Assembly (NCBI GenBank): GCA_019239975.1
Contig: JAFAZE010000130.1
Span: 1 to 64,000, forward strand
DNA: 64,000 nucleotides
Origin: Streptosporangiaceae bacterium
GTDB taxonomy: Bacteria; Actinomycetota; Actinomycetes; Streptosporangiales; Streptosporangiaceae
Direction: 5' to 3'
The notes beneath the pieces are model-generated. The model was given only the letters and a program-made list of their open reading frames with translations, had not been told where the DNA came from and ran no database searches. Both the position numbers and the translations under genes were made by a program. Shown here piece by piece: positions 23,236 to 30,470 of this stretch; position 1 is the first letter of the stretch; the number at the start of each line of letters is the position of its first letter.

Positions 23236-25872
23236 TTGAATACCATTCATTGGGTGTTGGCCGGATCTCCCAGTTCCCCGCTGGCCTGGGAGCCCGATGA
23301 ATTGCTCGCGCTGGCGCTGTCCCGGCCACCGGAGGCACTCGCGGCCGCCCGCGAGGTTCTGGCCCAGCGGCCGCCGCCGTCGCTGGCCGCAGTGGCGCAC
23401 CAGGCGGCCGGCGTGGTGCTGAGGGACTTCGGCGACATCGGCGCGGCGATCGGGGAGTTCAGGCAGGCCCGCCGGCTCGCGCACGGGGCCGGGGACGGGG
23501 GCCGGGAGTCCGAGGTCCTCGGAAGCCTTGGTGTCGCCCTGGTGCTTGCCGGGCAGGCGAAGCGGGGCCTGTCGGCCCTTGACACGGCACTGCGCGGCAG
23601 CCGCGGCGTTCCGGCCGGCCGGATTCTGCTCCGCAGGTCCAACGCGCTGTGGGTGCTGGGCCGCAGTGCCGAGGCGCTGCAGGATGCGCGGGCCGCCGTC
23701 GACCTGCTGTCGGGGTCGGGTGACCCGGTGTGGGAAGCCCGCGCCCTGTACCACCGGGCGGCGGCGTACTTCGCCCTGGGTGACATCGAGCGTGCCGACC
23801 GGGACTACGCCCGGACCGAGACCCTGTACGCCGCGTGCGGCCAGCGGCTGGAGTACGCGTCGGTGCGTCACGATCGCGGGGCGGCGGCGCACGCTCGCGG
23901 CGACCTCCCCACCGCGCTCGCCCACCTCCACCATGCCCAGGACCTGTTCGATGAGCTCGGGATCTTCGCGCCCGAGCTCATCGTCAACAAGTGCACGGTG
24001 CTGCTGGCCGCGGGCCTCGCCCGCGACGCCCTGCGCGAGGCCGGCGCGGCGGTATCGCGGATCGAAACAGACCGCGGGTCGGCGACACGCCGCGCCGAGC
24101 TGCTGTACGTAGCCGCACTCGCCGCGGCCGCGACGGGCGACTTCGGTCTCGCCCAGCAGCGCAGCGCCGATGCGCTGCGGCTTTTCCGCAGGCAGCAGCG
24201 TCCGCGGTGGGCCGCACGTGCGGACCTGGCCCTCCTGCTCTGCCGGTTCACGGCGGGCGAGAACAGCTCGGCAGGCCTGCTGCAGGCCGCGCGGCGGGTG
24301 ACCGGACGGCTGGAGGCGCTGGACGCGGCGCGTGCCGTCGACGCCCACCTGCTCACCGGGCGGATCGCACTTGCCCGCGGCCGCCGCGACGAGGCGGCCC
24401 GTCATCTGCGGTCCGCCGCGAACGCCCGGCGCCGCGGCGAGACGCGTACCCGCAGCGCCGGCTGGCTCGCGCAGGCGACCTGGTATGAGGCGGAAGGCCG
24501 CTGGCGGGAGATGCTGGTCGCGTGCGACCGCGGGCTGGCCCTGCTCGATCTGCACCTGCGGACGCTCGGAGCCACCGAGCTGCGGACGCTGGCCACCGCC
24601 CAGGGCGCCGAGCTCGCGGGCATCGCGCTGCGCCACGCGGTACGGCGGGCAGACCCCCGGATGCTGCTCAAGTGGAGCGAACGCTGGCGCGCCACGGTGT
24701 GCCGGGTAACCCCGGTGCGCCCGGCCGCGGGCGGCGAGCTGGAGGCCGACCTCGCCGCCCTGCGCAGCGTCGTCGCCCGCCTCGACAGCGCCCCGGACGA
24801 CCGCACCGCGGAACCCGCTCTGCAGCGGGAACGCCGGCGGCTCGAGGCCGCCGTGCGCCAGCGGGTGCTGCGCACCCCGGCGGCCGCCGTGCGCGACGCC
24901 GCCCCCTTCGCCGTCGCCGGCCTGCTCGGCGAGCTGGGCGAAACCGACCTCCTCGAGCTCACCGATGTCGGCGGGGAGCTGTACGCCGTCGCGGTCACCG
25001 GGCGCAGGATGCAGCTGGTGCCGGTGGGACCGACGCAGCACGCCGTCCGCGCGGTTGAGCACGCGCTGTTCGCGCTCAGGCGAGAAGGTGCCCGCCGGGG
25101 GACCGGCCGGCTCGACCTGGATGCGATCGGAGCCCGGCTCGAGGCGAGCCTGCTCGGGGAATCGGCCCGGCTGCTGCGCGGCGGGCCGCTGGTCGTCGTC
25201 CCGACCGGGATGCTGCACGCCGTCCCCTGGGGGCTGATGGGCTCCCTCCGGGAGCGGCCGGTGACCGTTGCGCCGTCGGCGTCCGCCTGGCTGCGCGCCG
25301 GTCGCGCCGTGCGGCCGGCGGACCGCAAGGTCGTCCTGGTGGGAGGCCCGCGGCTGTCCACGGGTGACGCGGAGGTCCGGCGGCTGGCCGCGCTGTACCC
25401 GGACGCGGTTGTCCTGGCGAGCGGAGGCGCGGTCACCGACAAGGTGATGGCGGCCATGGACGGCGCCTGGCTGGTGCACATCGCGGCGCACGGAACGTTC
25501 CGCGCTGACAGCCCGCTGTTCTCCGCCATCGAGCTCGACGACGGCCCGCTCACGGTGTACGACCTGGAGCGGCTGAACCGGCCCCCCCACCGTGTCGTGC
25601 TGTCCAGCTGCAGCTCGGCGGCTGGCGCGGCGGTCGGCGCCGATGAGCTCCTCGGGCTGGTCAGTGCCCTGATCGCGCTCGGCTCGGCCGGCGTGGTGGC
25701 GAGCGTCGTCCCGGTCAGCGACCCGGCAACGGTTCCCCTGATGGGCGCCCTTCATGAGCACCTGCGGGCCGGGGCCGGCCTCGCCGAAGCCCTCGCGCTC
25801 GCGCGGCCGCGCGCCGGCGCCGGTTCCGTCGCCCGCGCGACGGCGTACTCCTTCATCGCGCTCGGGGCGTGA
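23236..25872 (+). CDS. TPR-CHAT caspase-like protease
   Basis: A large protein of about 878 residues. Residues 50-450 are degenerate TPR helices (VLGSLGVALVLAGQAKRGLS, ALYHRAAAYFALGDIERADR). Residues 560-878 form a CHAT (caspase HetF-associated with TPR) domain. The His-Cys dyad is visible: H752 in VHIAAHGTFRADSPLFSA and C792 in VVLSSCSSAAGAAVGADELL. CHAT proteins are peptidases used in bacterial cell-death, immune and signalling systems, including the type III-E Craspase that controls a sigma factor. Here the partners are an S8 protease and, 4 kb away, a sigma factor and small protein. The start is TTG at 23236 or GTG at 23254; neither has a clear ribosome binding site. Confidence 0.9.
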   Translation: MNTIHWVLAGSPSSPLAWEPDELLALALSRPPEALAAAREVLAQRPPPSLAAVAHQAAGVVLRDFGDIGAAIGEFRQARRLAHGAGDGGRESEVLGSLGVALVLAGQAKRGLSALDTALRGSRGVPAGRILLRRSNALWVLGRSAEALQDARAAVDLLSGSGDPVWEARALYHRAAAYFALGDIERADRDYARTETLYAACGQRLEYASVRHDRGAAAHARGDLPTALAHLHHAQDLFDELGIFAPELIVNKCTVLLAAGLARDALREAGAAVSRIETDRGSATRRAELLYVAALAAAATGDFGLAQQRSADALRLFRRQQRPRWAARADLALLLCRFTAGENSSAGLLQAARRVTGRLEALDAARAVDAHLLTGRIALARGRRDEAARHLRSAANARRRGETRTRSAGWLAQATWYEAEGRWREMLVACDRGLALLDLHLRTLGATELRTLATAQGAELAGIALRHAVRRADPRMLLKWSERWRATVCRVTPVRPAAGGELEADLAALRSVVARLDSAPDDRTAEPALQRERRRLEAAVRQRVLRTPAAAVRDAAPFAVAGLLGELGETDLLELTDVGGELYAVAVTGRRMQLVPVGPTQHAVRAVEHALFALRREGARRGTGRLDLDAIGARLEASLLGESARLLRGGPLVVVPTGMLHAVPWGLMGSLRERPVTVAPSASAWLRAGRAVRPADRKVVLVGGPRLSTGDAEVRRLAALYPDAVVLASGGAVTDKVMAAMDGAWLVHIAAHGTFRADSPLFSAIELDDGPLTVYDLERLNRPPHRVVLSSCSSAAGAAVGADELLGLVSALIALGSAGVVASVVPVSDPATVPLMGALHEHLRAGAGLAEALALARPRAGAGSVARATAYSFIALGA

Positions 25873-26102
25873 TCCGGCCCCGCGCCGCCGGGCATCGTGA
25901 TCGTCATCTCGATCGGCTCCTCACACAGGGCTGAGCATGACGGGGGCGCCCCCACTCACCTCTCGCCATACGGAGGAGCCGCGGGAAGCCCTGATACATC
26001 TGTGCGCCATGGTTTTACCCAGGCACCCGCGAGGTACGGACCGCTTATCCGGCGGCGCCGCGCCGCGCCGCCACGCCGCGCCGCCGGGGAGAGGGGCCCC
26101 AG

Positions 26103-26561
26103 ATGAGCGTGTTCACCGTCGAGCTTCAGAACCAGCCAGGCGAGCTCGCCCGGCTGTGCGAGGCGATGGCCGGCAGCGGCGTCAACCTCGTCCTGTGCGC
26201 GACGACGCGCGGGGACGAGGGCACGGTCGTGTTCATCGCGGACGACGAGGCCGGCGCCGAGGCCGTGCTGCAGGACGCGGGCATCGAATACGCCATGCGC
26301 CCGGCGCTGACCATCCGGATGGAAAACCAGCCGGGGTCGGGCGCCGAGACGTTCCGCAAGCTCGCGAACGCCGGTGTCAATACCGACCTCCTCCTCCCCG
26401 TCCGGGTGTCCGACGAGCTGTTCTTCGCCGTAATCTGCGTCGACGACATGAAGAACGCCCACAGCGTGCTCGGCGAGCAGATCGTGCCCGATATGGACCC
26501 GGTCCGTGAGTTACGTGATCACATCCGTGATTCGCCGCCGACGGCGATGACCGGCTCGTGA
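26103..26561 (+). CDS. ACT domain protein
   Basis: A 152-residue protein with two ACT-like halves: FTVELQNQPGELARLCEAMA at the start, and a second TIRMENQPGSGAETFRKLAN near residue 75. ACT domains bind amino acids and regulate enzymes; no enzyme domain is fused here, so it may be a free-standing regulatory subunit. The 230-base gap before it (25873-26102) shows nothing recognisable. Its last 43 bases overlap the convergent OsmC gene. Confidence 0.78.
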   Translation: MSVFTVELQNQPGELARLCEAMAGSGVNLVLCATTRGDEGTVVFIADDEAGAEAVLQDAGIEYAMRPALTIRMENQPGSGAETFRKLANAGVNTDLLLPVRVSDELFFAVICVDDMKNAHSVLGEQIVPDMDPVRELRDHIRDSPPTAMTGS

Positions 26562-27010
26562 CGGACCGGGAAGCTGACCGAATTCGCGATGAAGCACTTG
26601 GCGTTGGCGTCCTTGTGCAGGCTCGTGGCGGTCTCTATCATCTCCGCGCCCGCGACGGTCACGCGCGGCCGCAGCACGGCCTCCACGAAGCGGCCGCCCC
26701 CGTCCACGGTCTCCGCCATGATGCCGCGCGCGTTGTCGGTGTAACCGGTCACGACCACCCCGGCGGCGGCGCACAGATGCAGGTACCACAGCATGTGACA
26801 CTGCGAGAGAGCCGCCGTGAGCTCCAGCTCCGGGTTCCAGCGGCCCGGATCGCCGCGGAACGCCGGGTCGGAACTCCCGGCGATCACCGGCCGCCCTTCG
26901 GCGCTGACGTCATGGTCCCGGTCATACTCCCGGTATCCGCTGGTGCCGCCGCCGCGGTTGCCCGTCCAGGAAACCGAGACGTCATAGCTGTGCCTACGCT
27001 GAACGCCCAT
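26519..27010 (-). CDS. OsmC family peroxiredoxin
   Basis: A 163-residue OsmC/Ohr-type protein that reduces organic hydroperoxides. Visible features are the N-terminal YDVSVSWTGNRGGGTSGYRE, then PELELTAALSQCHMLWYLHL with the first redox cysteine. The second cysteine lies in ANAKCFIANSVSFPV. GGGAAGG precedes the ATG at 27010. The 3' end overlaps the convergent ACT gene by 43 bases. Confidence 0.88.
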   Translation of the reverse strand: MGVQRRHSYDVSVSWTGNRGGGTSGYREYDRDHDVSAEGRPVIAGSSDPAFRGDPGRWNPELELTAALSQCHMLWYLHLCAAAGVVVTGYTDNARGIMAETVDGGGRFVEAVLRPRVTVAGAEMIETATSLHKDANAKCFIANSVSFPVRHEPVIAVGGESRM

Positions 27011-27078
27011 GACGCCAAGCCTTCCCTGCGCCCGGGCGGGAAACAAGCGACGCGCGCATCCGGCTCCGCGGCGGGCGG

Positions 27079-27792
27079 TCAGCTCGGCGGGATGATCGCC
27101 GCGAATCGCTGGGCGGCGCGGTCGAGCTGGCCGAGGATGTGCTCCCGCGCGGAACGGTGCAGCGGAGTATCGGGCCGTGTTATGAGCTCGCGCAGCACGG
27201 TCACCAGAGGCGCGTACTTGGCGGCGAGCTTTTGGAGGCGGGGGCCGCCGGGGGTGTGAATGAGACCGGCGCCATTGTCGGTGAAGTCCGAAGCCTTGAT
27301 GACTCGTGCCCACGGGCAGCGGTCCAGGCTTTCCGCGATGTGCTGGCGGTATTGCTCATTCATATCGCGGTCCGGCGCGAACCGCGGATTGGTCACCGCC
27401 CCGACCAGTTCCGCCACCCGCGGCCCGAACGACGCCGCCAGCTCCCCGAGCGCTTCCGGCTGGCCGCCGCCGGCGGCCAGGTCCCCGGCGTGATCCTCGA
27501 CCGCATCGTGCAGCAATGCCGCGCAGATGACATCGCGATCGTGGATTCCGTAATGCGACATGATCCGGATCGCCACCCGCAGCAGGTGATTCACATACGG
27601 TTCATGGTCCCTGCGGTCGGCGGAATGCAGCCGGCTGGCCAGGCCGAGCGCACGCTCCAGAAGGCGCCGATCGGCATCCGGCAGCAACTCGGTCTCCACC
27701 GCGAAGCGCTCACGCAGCCCGGCCTCGCCGTATGTCGCGGTTATCGCGTGCAACGGCATCGTCGCCAGCAGCCGGCGCTGATCGGTGTCCAT
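27079..27792 (-). CDS. HD-domain phosphohydrolase (SpoT/Mesh1-like)
   Basis: A 237-residue metal-dependent hydrolase. The HD signature is arranged as in RelA/SpoT hydrolase domains: EPYVNHLLRVAIRIMSHYGI, then CAALLHDAVEDHAGDL, and IKASDFTDNGAGL matching the KxxDxxDN motif. No synthetase, TGS or ACT domain is present. A role in (p)ppGpp or another nucleotide breakdown is likely but unproven. It is a single-gene unit, divergent from the dead ATPase region. Confidence 0.78.
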   Translation of the reverse strand: MDTDQRRLLATMPLHAITATYGEAGLRERFAVETELLPDADRRLLERALGLASRLHSADRRDHEPYVNHLLRVAIRIMSHYGIHDRDVICAALLHDAVEDHAGDLAAGGGQPEALGELAASFGPRVAELVGAVTNPRFAPDRDMNEQYRQHIAESLDRCPWARVIKASDFTDNGAGLIHTPGGPRLQKLAAKYAPLVTVLRELITRPDTPLHRSAREHILGQLDRAAQRFAAIIPPS

Positions 27793-27944
27793 TACTCAAG
27801 AATTACCACACCGTGAGCGACCGCGCTGATGCTCAGTGCATTACCGGCCAGCCTGCGGGAGAATCATTGGCGCCAACGTGCCGGCAGCGGGCAGGCCGGG
27901 GTCATTCGATATATGAATCTGAACGGTCGCGGCGCTGCCCCTGA

Positions 27945-28321
27945 CTACAGGTCATCCCTGGCCGGCCCGTACGCGCCGCGGAAATGCAGAACCCGGATCG
28001 CGCAGCCGGGATCATCGCCGGCGAATCCCAGCCGCAATCCGGCCCGCGCGGCCCGGACCGTGCCCTGTGCCGGGTACCGGCCCTCCCGAACCCCGCCGGC
28101 CGGTTTTCTCCGGGACCGCCCACAGCGTCGACGGCAGGCCGCCCTCGCGGGCGAGCGCGGCGACCGCGCCGTTGCGCGCCGCGCCGGCGAGCAGGCGCAG
28201 CGCGCGGCAGAGGTTTGACTTGCCGGTGCCGTTGGCGCCGGGTCACCACGTTCAGGCTGACGAGAGGAACGACGAGCCGCCGCAGCGACCGGTAATTCCC
28301 GGCCGCCAGCGTAGTCACCAC
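27945..28321 (-). pseudogene. Frameshifted, truncated AAA/RecF-like ATPase
   Basis: Reading the minus strand from a GTG near 28321, the protein TTLAAGNYRSLRRLVVPLVS then LNVV is followed by a one-base frameshift. Past it the Walker A region TGANGTGKSNLCRALRLLAG appears in another frame, then LAREGGLPSTLWAVPEKTG. After another shift, AGLRLGFAGDDPGCAIRVLH and a TAG end the fragment at 27945. This is the first third of a SMC/RecF-like AAA_21 ATPase; the signature and Walker B parts are gone. The frameshift sits inside the P-loop, so it cannot be functional unless this is a sequencing error. Confidence 0.72.
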
Positions 28322-28457
28322 CAGCCCGACGGTACCCGGCACGCGACGAGGCCGAAGGTTTGAGAGCCGGCTTTTTGCGGCAGTTCTGCGATTGGAGCCG
28401 CTCATGCCCGCGCGGCTGGGAGCGCGCCAGTTAAACGAGATAAAGAGGGGGCCGAAC

Positions 28458-28727
28458 ATGGCGACCAGTAAGCAGACGAAGGCTGCCAAGCGAAACGTCG
28501 GCAAGGCTCAGCAGGCGGCCACGGAGAAGAAAACGATCGCCCATCTGCCCAAGAAGACGCGGACCGCGCTGGGCAAGCAGGGCGCCGCGGTTGCGCAGCG
28601 CAAGCGCACCGGCGGTTCCTCGCCGAAGACGCGGGCCGAACTGTACGAGATCGCCAAGCAGCGCGACCTGCCGGGCCGTTCGAAGATGGGCAGGGACGAA
28701 CTGGCCAGGAAGCTGGGCGAACGCTGA
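28458..28727 (+). CDS. Lysine-rich small protein with Rho-N/SAP-like C-terminus (DUF7218 type)
   Basis: An 89-residue basic protein. The N-terminal half is lysine/alanine-rich (ATSKQTKAAKRNVGKAQQAA). The C-terminal half, KTRAELYEIAKQRDLPGRSK then MGRDELARKL, is a Rho-N/SAP-like helix-extended-loop-helix that binds nucleic acid. Similar small proteins are often labelled plasmid stabilisation proteins, without evidence for that role. AGAGGGGG precedes the ATG. It stands alone. Confidence 0.75.
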   Translation: MATSKQTKAAKRNVGKAQQAATEKKTIAHLPKKTRTALGKQGAAVAQRKRTGGSSPKTRAELYEIAKQRDLPGRSKMGRDELARKLGER

Positions 28728-28958
28728 GGGCTGTCCGGCCGCAGGCGTTCAATCGCGCGGCAGCATTCACGGGATGCTCTTAACGCGCAATGGAACCATC
28801 GCGCTTCCGCGGCTTTGCCCGGCGAGGGGACATCGCTCGAAACAGGGCCAAAGAGCGGTGAATATCACCCACGGCCGGACGCCGCGCCGGTCATCGCCGC
28901 CAAAACCGCGCTCACTTGTCCCTGAGTGGTACGTCCGGGCCGGCCGGCGCCGCTTACC

Positions 28959-29076
28959 TGTGGATAACCCCTGTGGAATACCGGCCGCGTGGCCTGTGGA
29001 TAACCGGCGGCCGGGCCGTGTTCTGCTTGTACGCACGCCAGAAGCCGGCGCGCGCGAATGCCCGGCCTGTGGAAAG
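28959..29076. promoter_or_regulatory. Cluster of DnaA boxes
   Basis: Two perfect DnaA boxes in reverse sense (TGTGGATAA at 28959-28967 and 28995-29003) and two near-matches (TGTGGAATA at 28972, TGTGGAAAG at 29068), all in the same orientation and preceded by CC or GC. The intergenic region (28728-29139) ends 64 bases before the DUF488 gene. No dnaA, dnaN or rpmH gene and no long AT-rich segment is present, so this is not the chromosomal origin. A DnaA titration site or DnaA-controlled promoter is possible. Confidence 0.7.
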
Positions 29077-29139
29077 CCGCGAGGTCCTGGGGAGTGCGCG
29101 GTTCAGCGGCGTACGCTTGGGTGAGGAGGAGGACCTCGC

Positions 29140-29625
29140 ATGCCGCCAGACGTCCGGGTACGCCGAATTTACGAAGCCCCGGCTCCGGAGGACGGCGCGC
29201 GCATCCTGGTCGACCGGATCTGGCCGCGCGGGCTGCGCAAGGAGGGGGCGCACATCGATGAATGGGCGAAGGACATCGCGCCGTCGGCTGAGCTCCGGAC
29301 CTGGTACGGGCACGACCCGGCGAAGTTCGGCGAGTTCCGGCGGCGCTATCTCGGCGAGCTTACCGGGGAGGGGCAGCAGGCCGCGATCGGCTGGCTGCGC
29401 GACCTCGCGGCGAGCAGGCCCGTGACCCTGCTCACGGCGACCAAGGACGCCGCCCACAGCCAGGCCGCGGTCCTTGCCGAGGTGCTGCGGGACGCCGGAG
29501 AGCCCGGCGCCGGCGCGGGGGACCAGCCGGGCGAGGCCGTCTGCTGGGCGCACCTGGTCTGCCCGGAGTGCGGGGCGGTGACCACCGAGGGCCACCGCGA
29601 GGGCTGCGGCCTTACCGGCGGCTGA
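29140..29625 (+). CDS. DUF488 family protein with C-terminal cysteine cluster
   Basis: A 161-residue protein. The first 115 residues match DUF488 (VRRIYEAPAPEDGARILVDR, then IWPRGLRKEGAHIDEWAKDI and TLLTATKDAAHSQAAVLAEV). A short tail carries CWAHLVCPECGAVTTEGHRE and a final GC, a zinc-ribbon-like cysteine/histidine set absent from most DUF488 proteins. The family is of unknown function. It lies just downstream of the DnaA-box cluster. Confidence 0.82.
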   Translation: MPPDVRVRRIYEAPAPEDGARILVDRIWPRGLRKEGAHIDEWAKDIAPSAELRTWYGHDPAKFGEFRRRYLGELTGEGQQAAIGWLRDLAASRPVTLLTATKDAAHSQAAVLAEVLRDAGEPGAGAGDQPGEAVCWAHLVCPECGAVTTEGHREGCGLTGG

Positions 29626-29674
29626 GGCCGGGGGCGGATTCCGTGGCGTCCGGCCAGCCGGCGGCCCGCCGCGC

Positions 29675-30037
29675 CTACTCGACCTCCTTGAGGATCTTCT
29701 GCAGGGATTCGACCTGGCTGCGCAGGTATTCGAGCTGCACGTTGACATCGCCGAGTTTCAGGTCGGTGTGCTCCTGTGTGGTGATGGCCATGTCCGAGAG
29801 CCGGCGGTACTCCTCGGCCAGCTTGCGGTACTCCGCACCGCCGGTGAGCTCCATCTTCGCCGTCTTTGCCGAGGTCAGGTACCGGGTGCCCGTGATCAGC
29901 CCGACCGCGAGCACGACGGCAAGGGCGAGGAACACCATGTTCTTGCCCTGCACTCGCGGGGAGTACGCGACCAGCGCGGTGGCGAGCACTATGGCACCAC
30001 ATATGATCGCCGTTTCCGATGCCCATCTCGTCTTCAT
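29675..30037 (-). CDS. Small membrane protein with coiled-coil tail
   Basis: A 120-residue protein with two hydrophobic segments (ETAIICGAIVLATALVAY at about 8-25 and MVFLALAVVLAVGLITG at about 34-50), then a long heptad-like cytoplasmic helix (EYRKLAEEYRRLSDMAITT, then NVQLEYLRSQVESLQKILKE). Its ATG overlaps the stop of the helix-turn-helix gene upstream as ATGA, so the two are coupled. I do not recognise a family. It may anchor or sense for that regulator. Confidence 0.75.
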   Translation of the reverse strand: MKTRWASETAIICGAIVLATALVAYSPRVQGKNMVFLALAVVLAVGLITGTRYLTSAKTAKMELTGGAEYRKLAEEYRRLSDMAITTQEHTDLKLGDVNVQLEYLRSQVESLQKILKEVE

Positions 30038-30372
30038 GGTGCCGCCACCTCGGCATCGCTGTCCGTGCCCAGTGTTCGTACGGCGATCCTGATCGCCCCC
30101 GGCGTCAGGTGCACGTCGAAGGGCGTCACCTCGTAGAACTTCATCGCCTTTCCGTCGTCGGAGACCTCGATCGCCGACTTCACCAGCCCGGCCGCCTCCA
30201 GCTTGCGCAGGTGGACCTGAAGCAGCGCGCGGCTGATGCCGAGCTCCCGGGCGAGCTGACTCACGTAGTCGCGTTCTTGGGTCAGGGCGGCCAGCACCCG
30301 TAGCCGGTGCGGGTTGGCGAGCGTCGCGAGCACCTGCAGCAGGCCGTCTCCGGTCATTTCCGAGCTATCCAT
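30034..30372 (-). CDS. Winged helix-turn-helix regulator (ArsR-like)
   Basis: A 112-residue DNA-binding protein. LLQVLATLANPHRLRVLAAL, then YVSQLARELGISRALLQVHL and RKLEAAGLV form the ArsR-type winged helix. A beta-rich end follows (KAMKFYEVTPFDVHLTPGAI). No metal-binding cysteines are visible. AAGGAAGG precedes the ATG at 30372. An inverted repeat in its own promoter suggests autoregulation. It is coupled to the membrane/coiled-coil gene. Confidence 0.82.
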   Translation of the reverse strand: MDSSEMTGDGLLQVLATLANPHRLRVLAALTQERDYVSQLARELGISRALLQVHLRKLEAAGLVKSAIEVSDDGKAMKFYEVTPFDVHLTPGAIRIAVRTLGTDSDAEVAAP

Positions 30373-30387
30373 CACACCTTCCTTTGC

Positions 30388-30411
30388 ACCTGCCAAGAGA
30401 ATACGGCAGGT
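30388..30411 (-). promoter_or_regulatory. Operator in the helix-turn-helix gene promoter
   Basis: Perfect arms ACCTGCC (30388-30394) and GGCAGGT (30405-30411) flank a ten-base centre which, on the minus strand, contains TATTCT, a plausible -10. A dimeric repressor bound here would cover the promoter 16 bases before the ATG at 30372. Autoregulation is the natural reading. Confidence 0.6.
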
Positions 30412-30422
30412 AGGACTCCATG

Positions 30423-30470
30423 GCTACTCCGTCCGCAGTGCTGGCCGCTGCTACTCCGTCCGCAGTGCTG
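30423..30470 (-). repeat. 27-bp-offset duplication of the ABC permease gene end
   Basis: GCTACTCCGTCCGCAGTGCTG occurs at 30423-30443 and again at 30450-30470. The second copy is the last codons of the permease (ending LRTE and stop). The first lies immediately downstream as a non-coding echo. It is a recent local tandem duplication. Confidence 0.75.

Noticed and set aside
23209-25761. An 850-codon minus-strand frame opposite the CHAT gene
   Set aside because: Shadow of the TPR-CHAT gene; Gly/Arg/Gln-rich with no domain.
28959-29076. DnaA boxes considered as the chromosomal origin
   Set aside because: No dnaA, dnaN, rpmH or parAB-type neighbours and no long AT-rich unwinding region.
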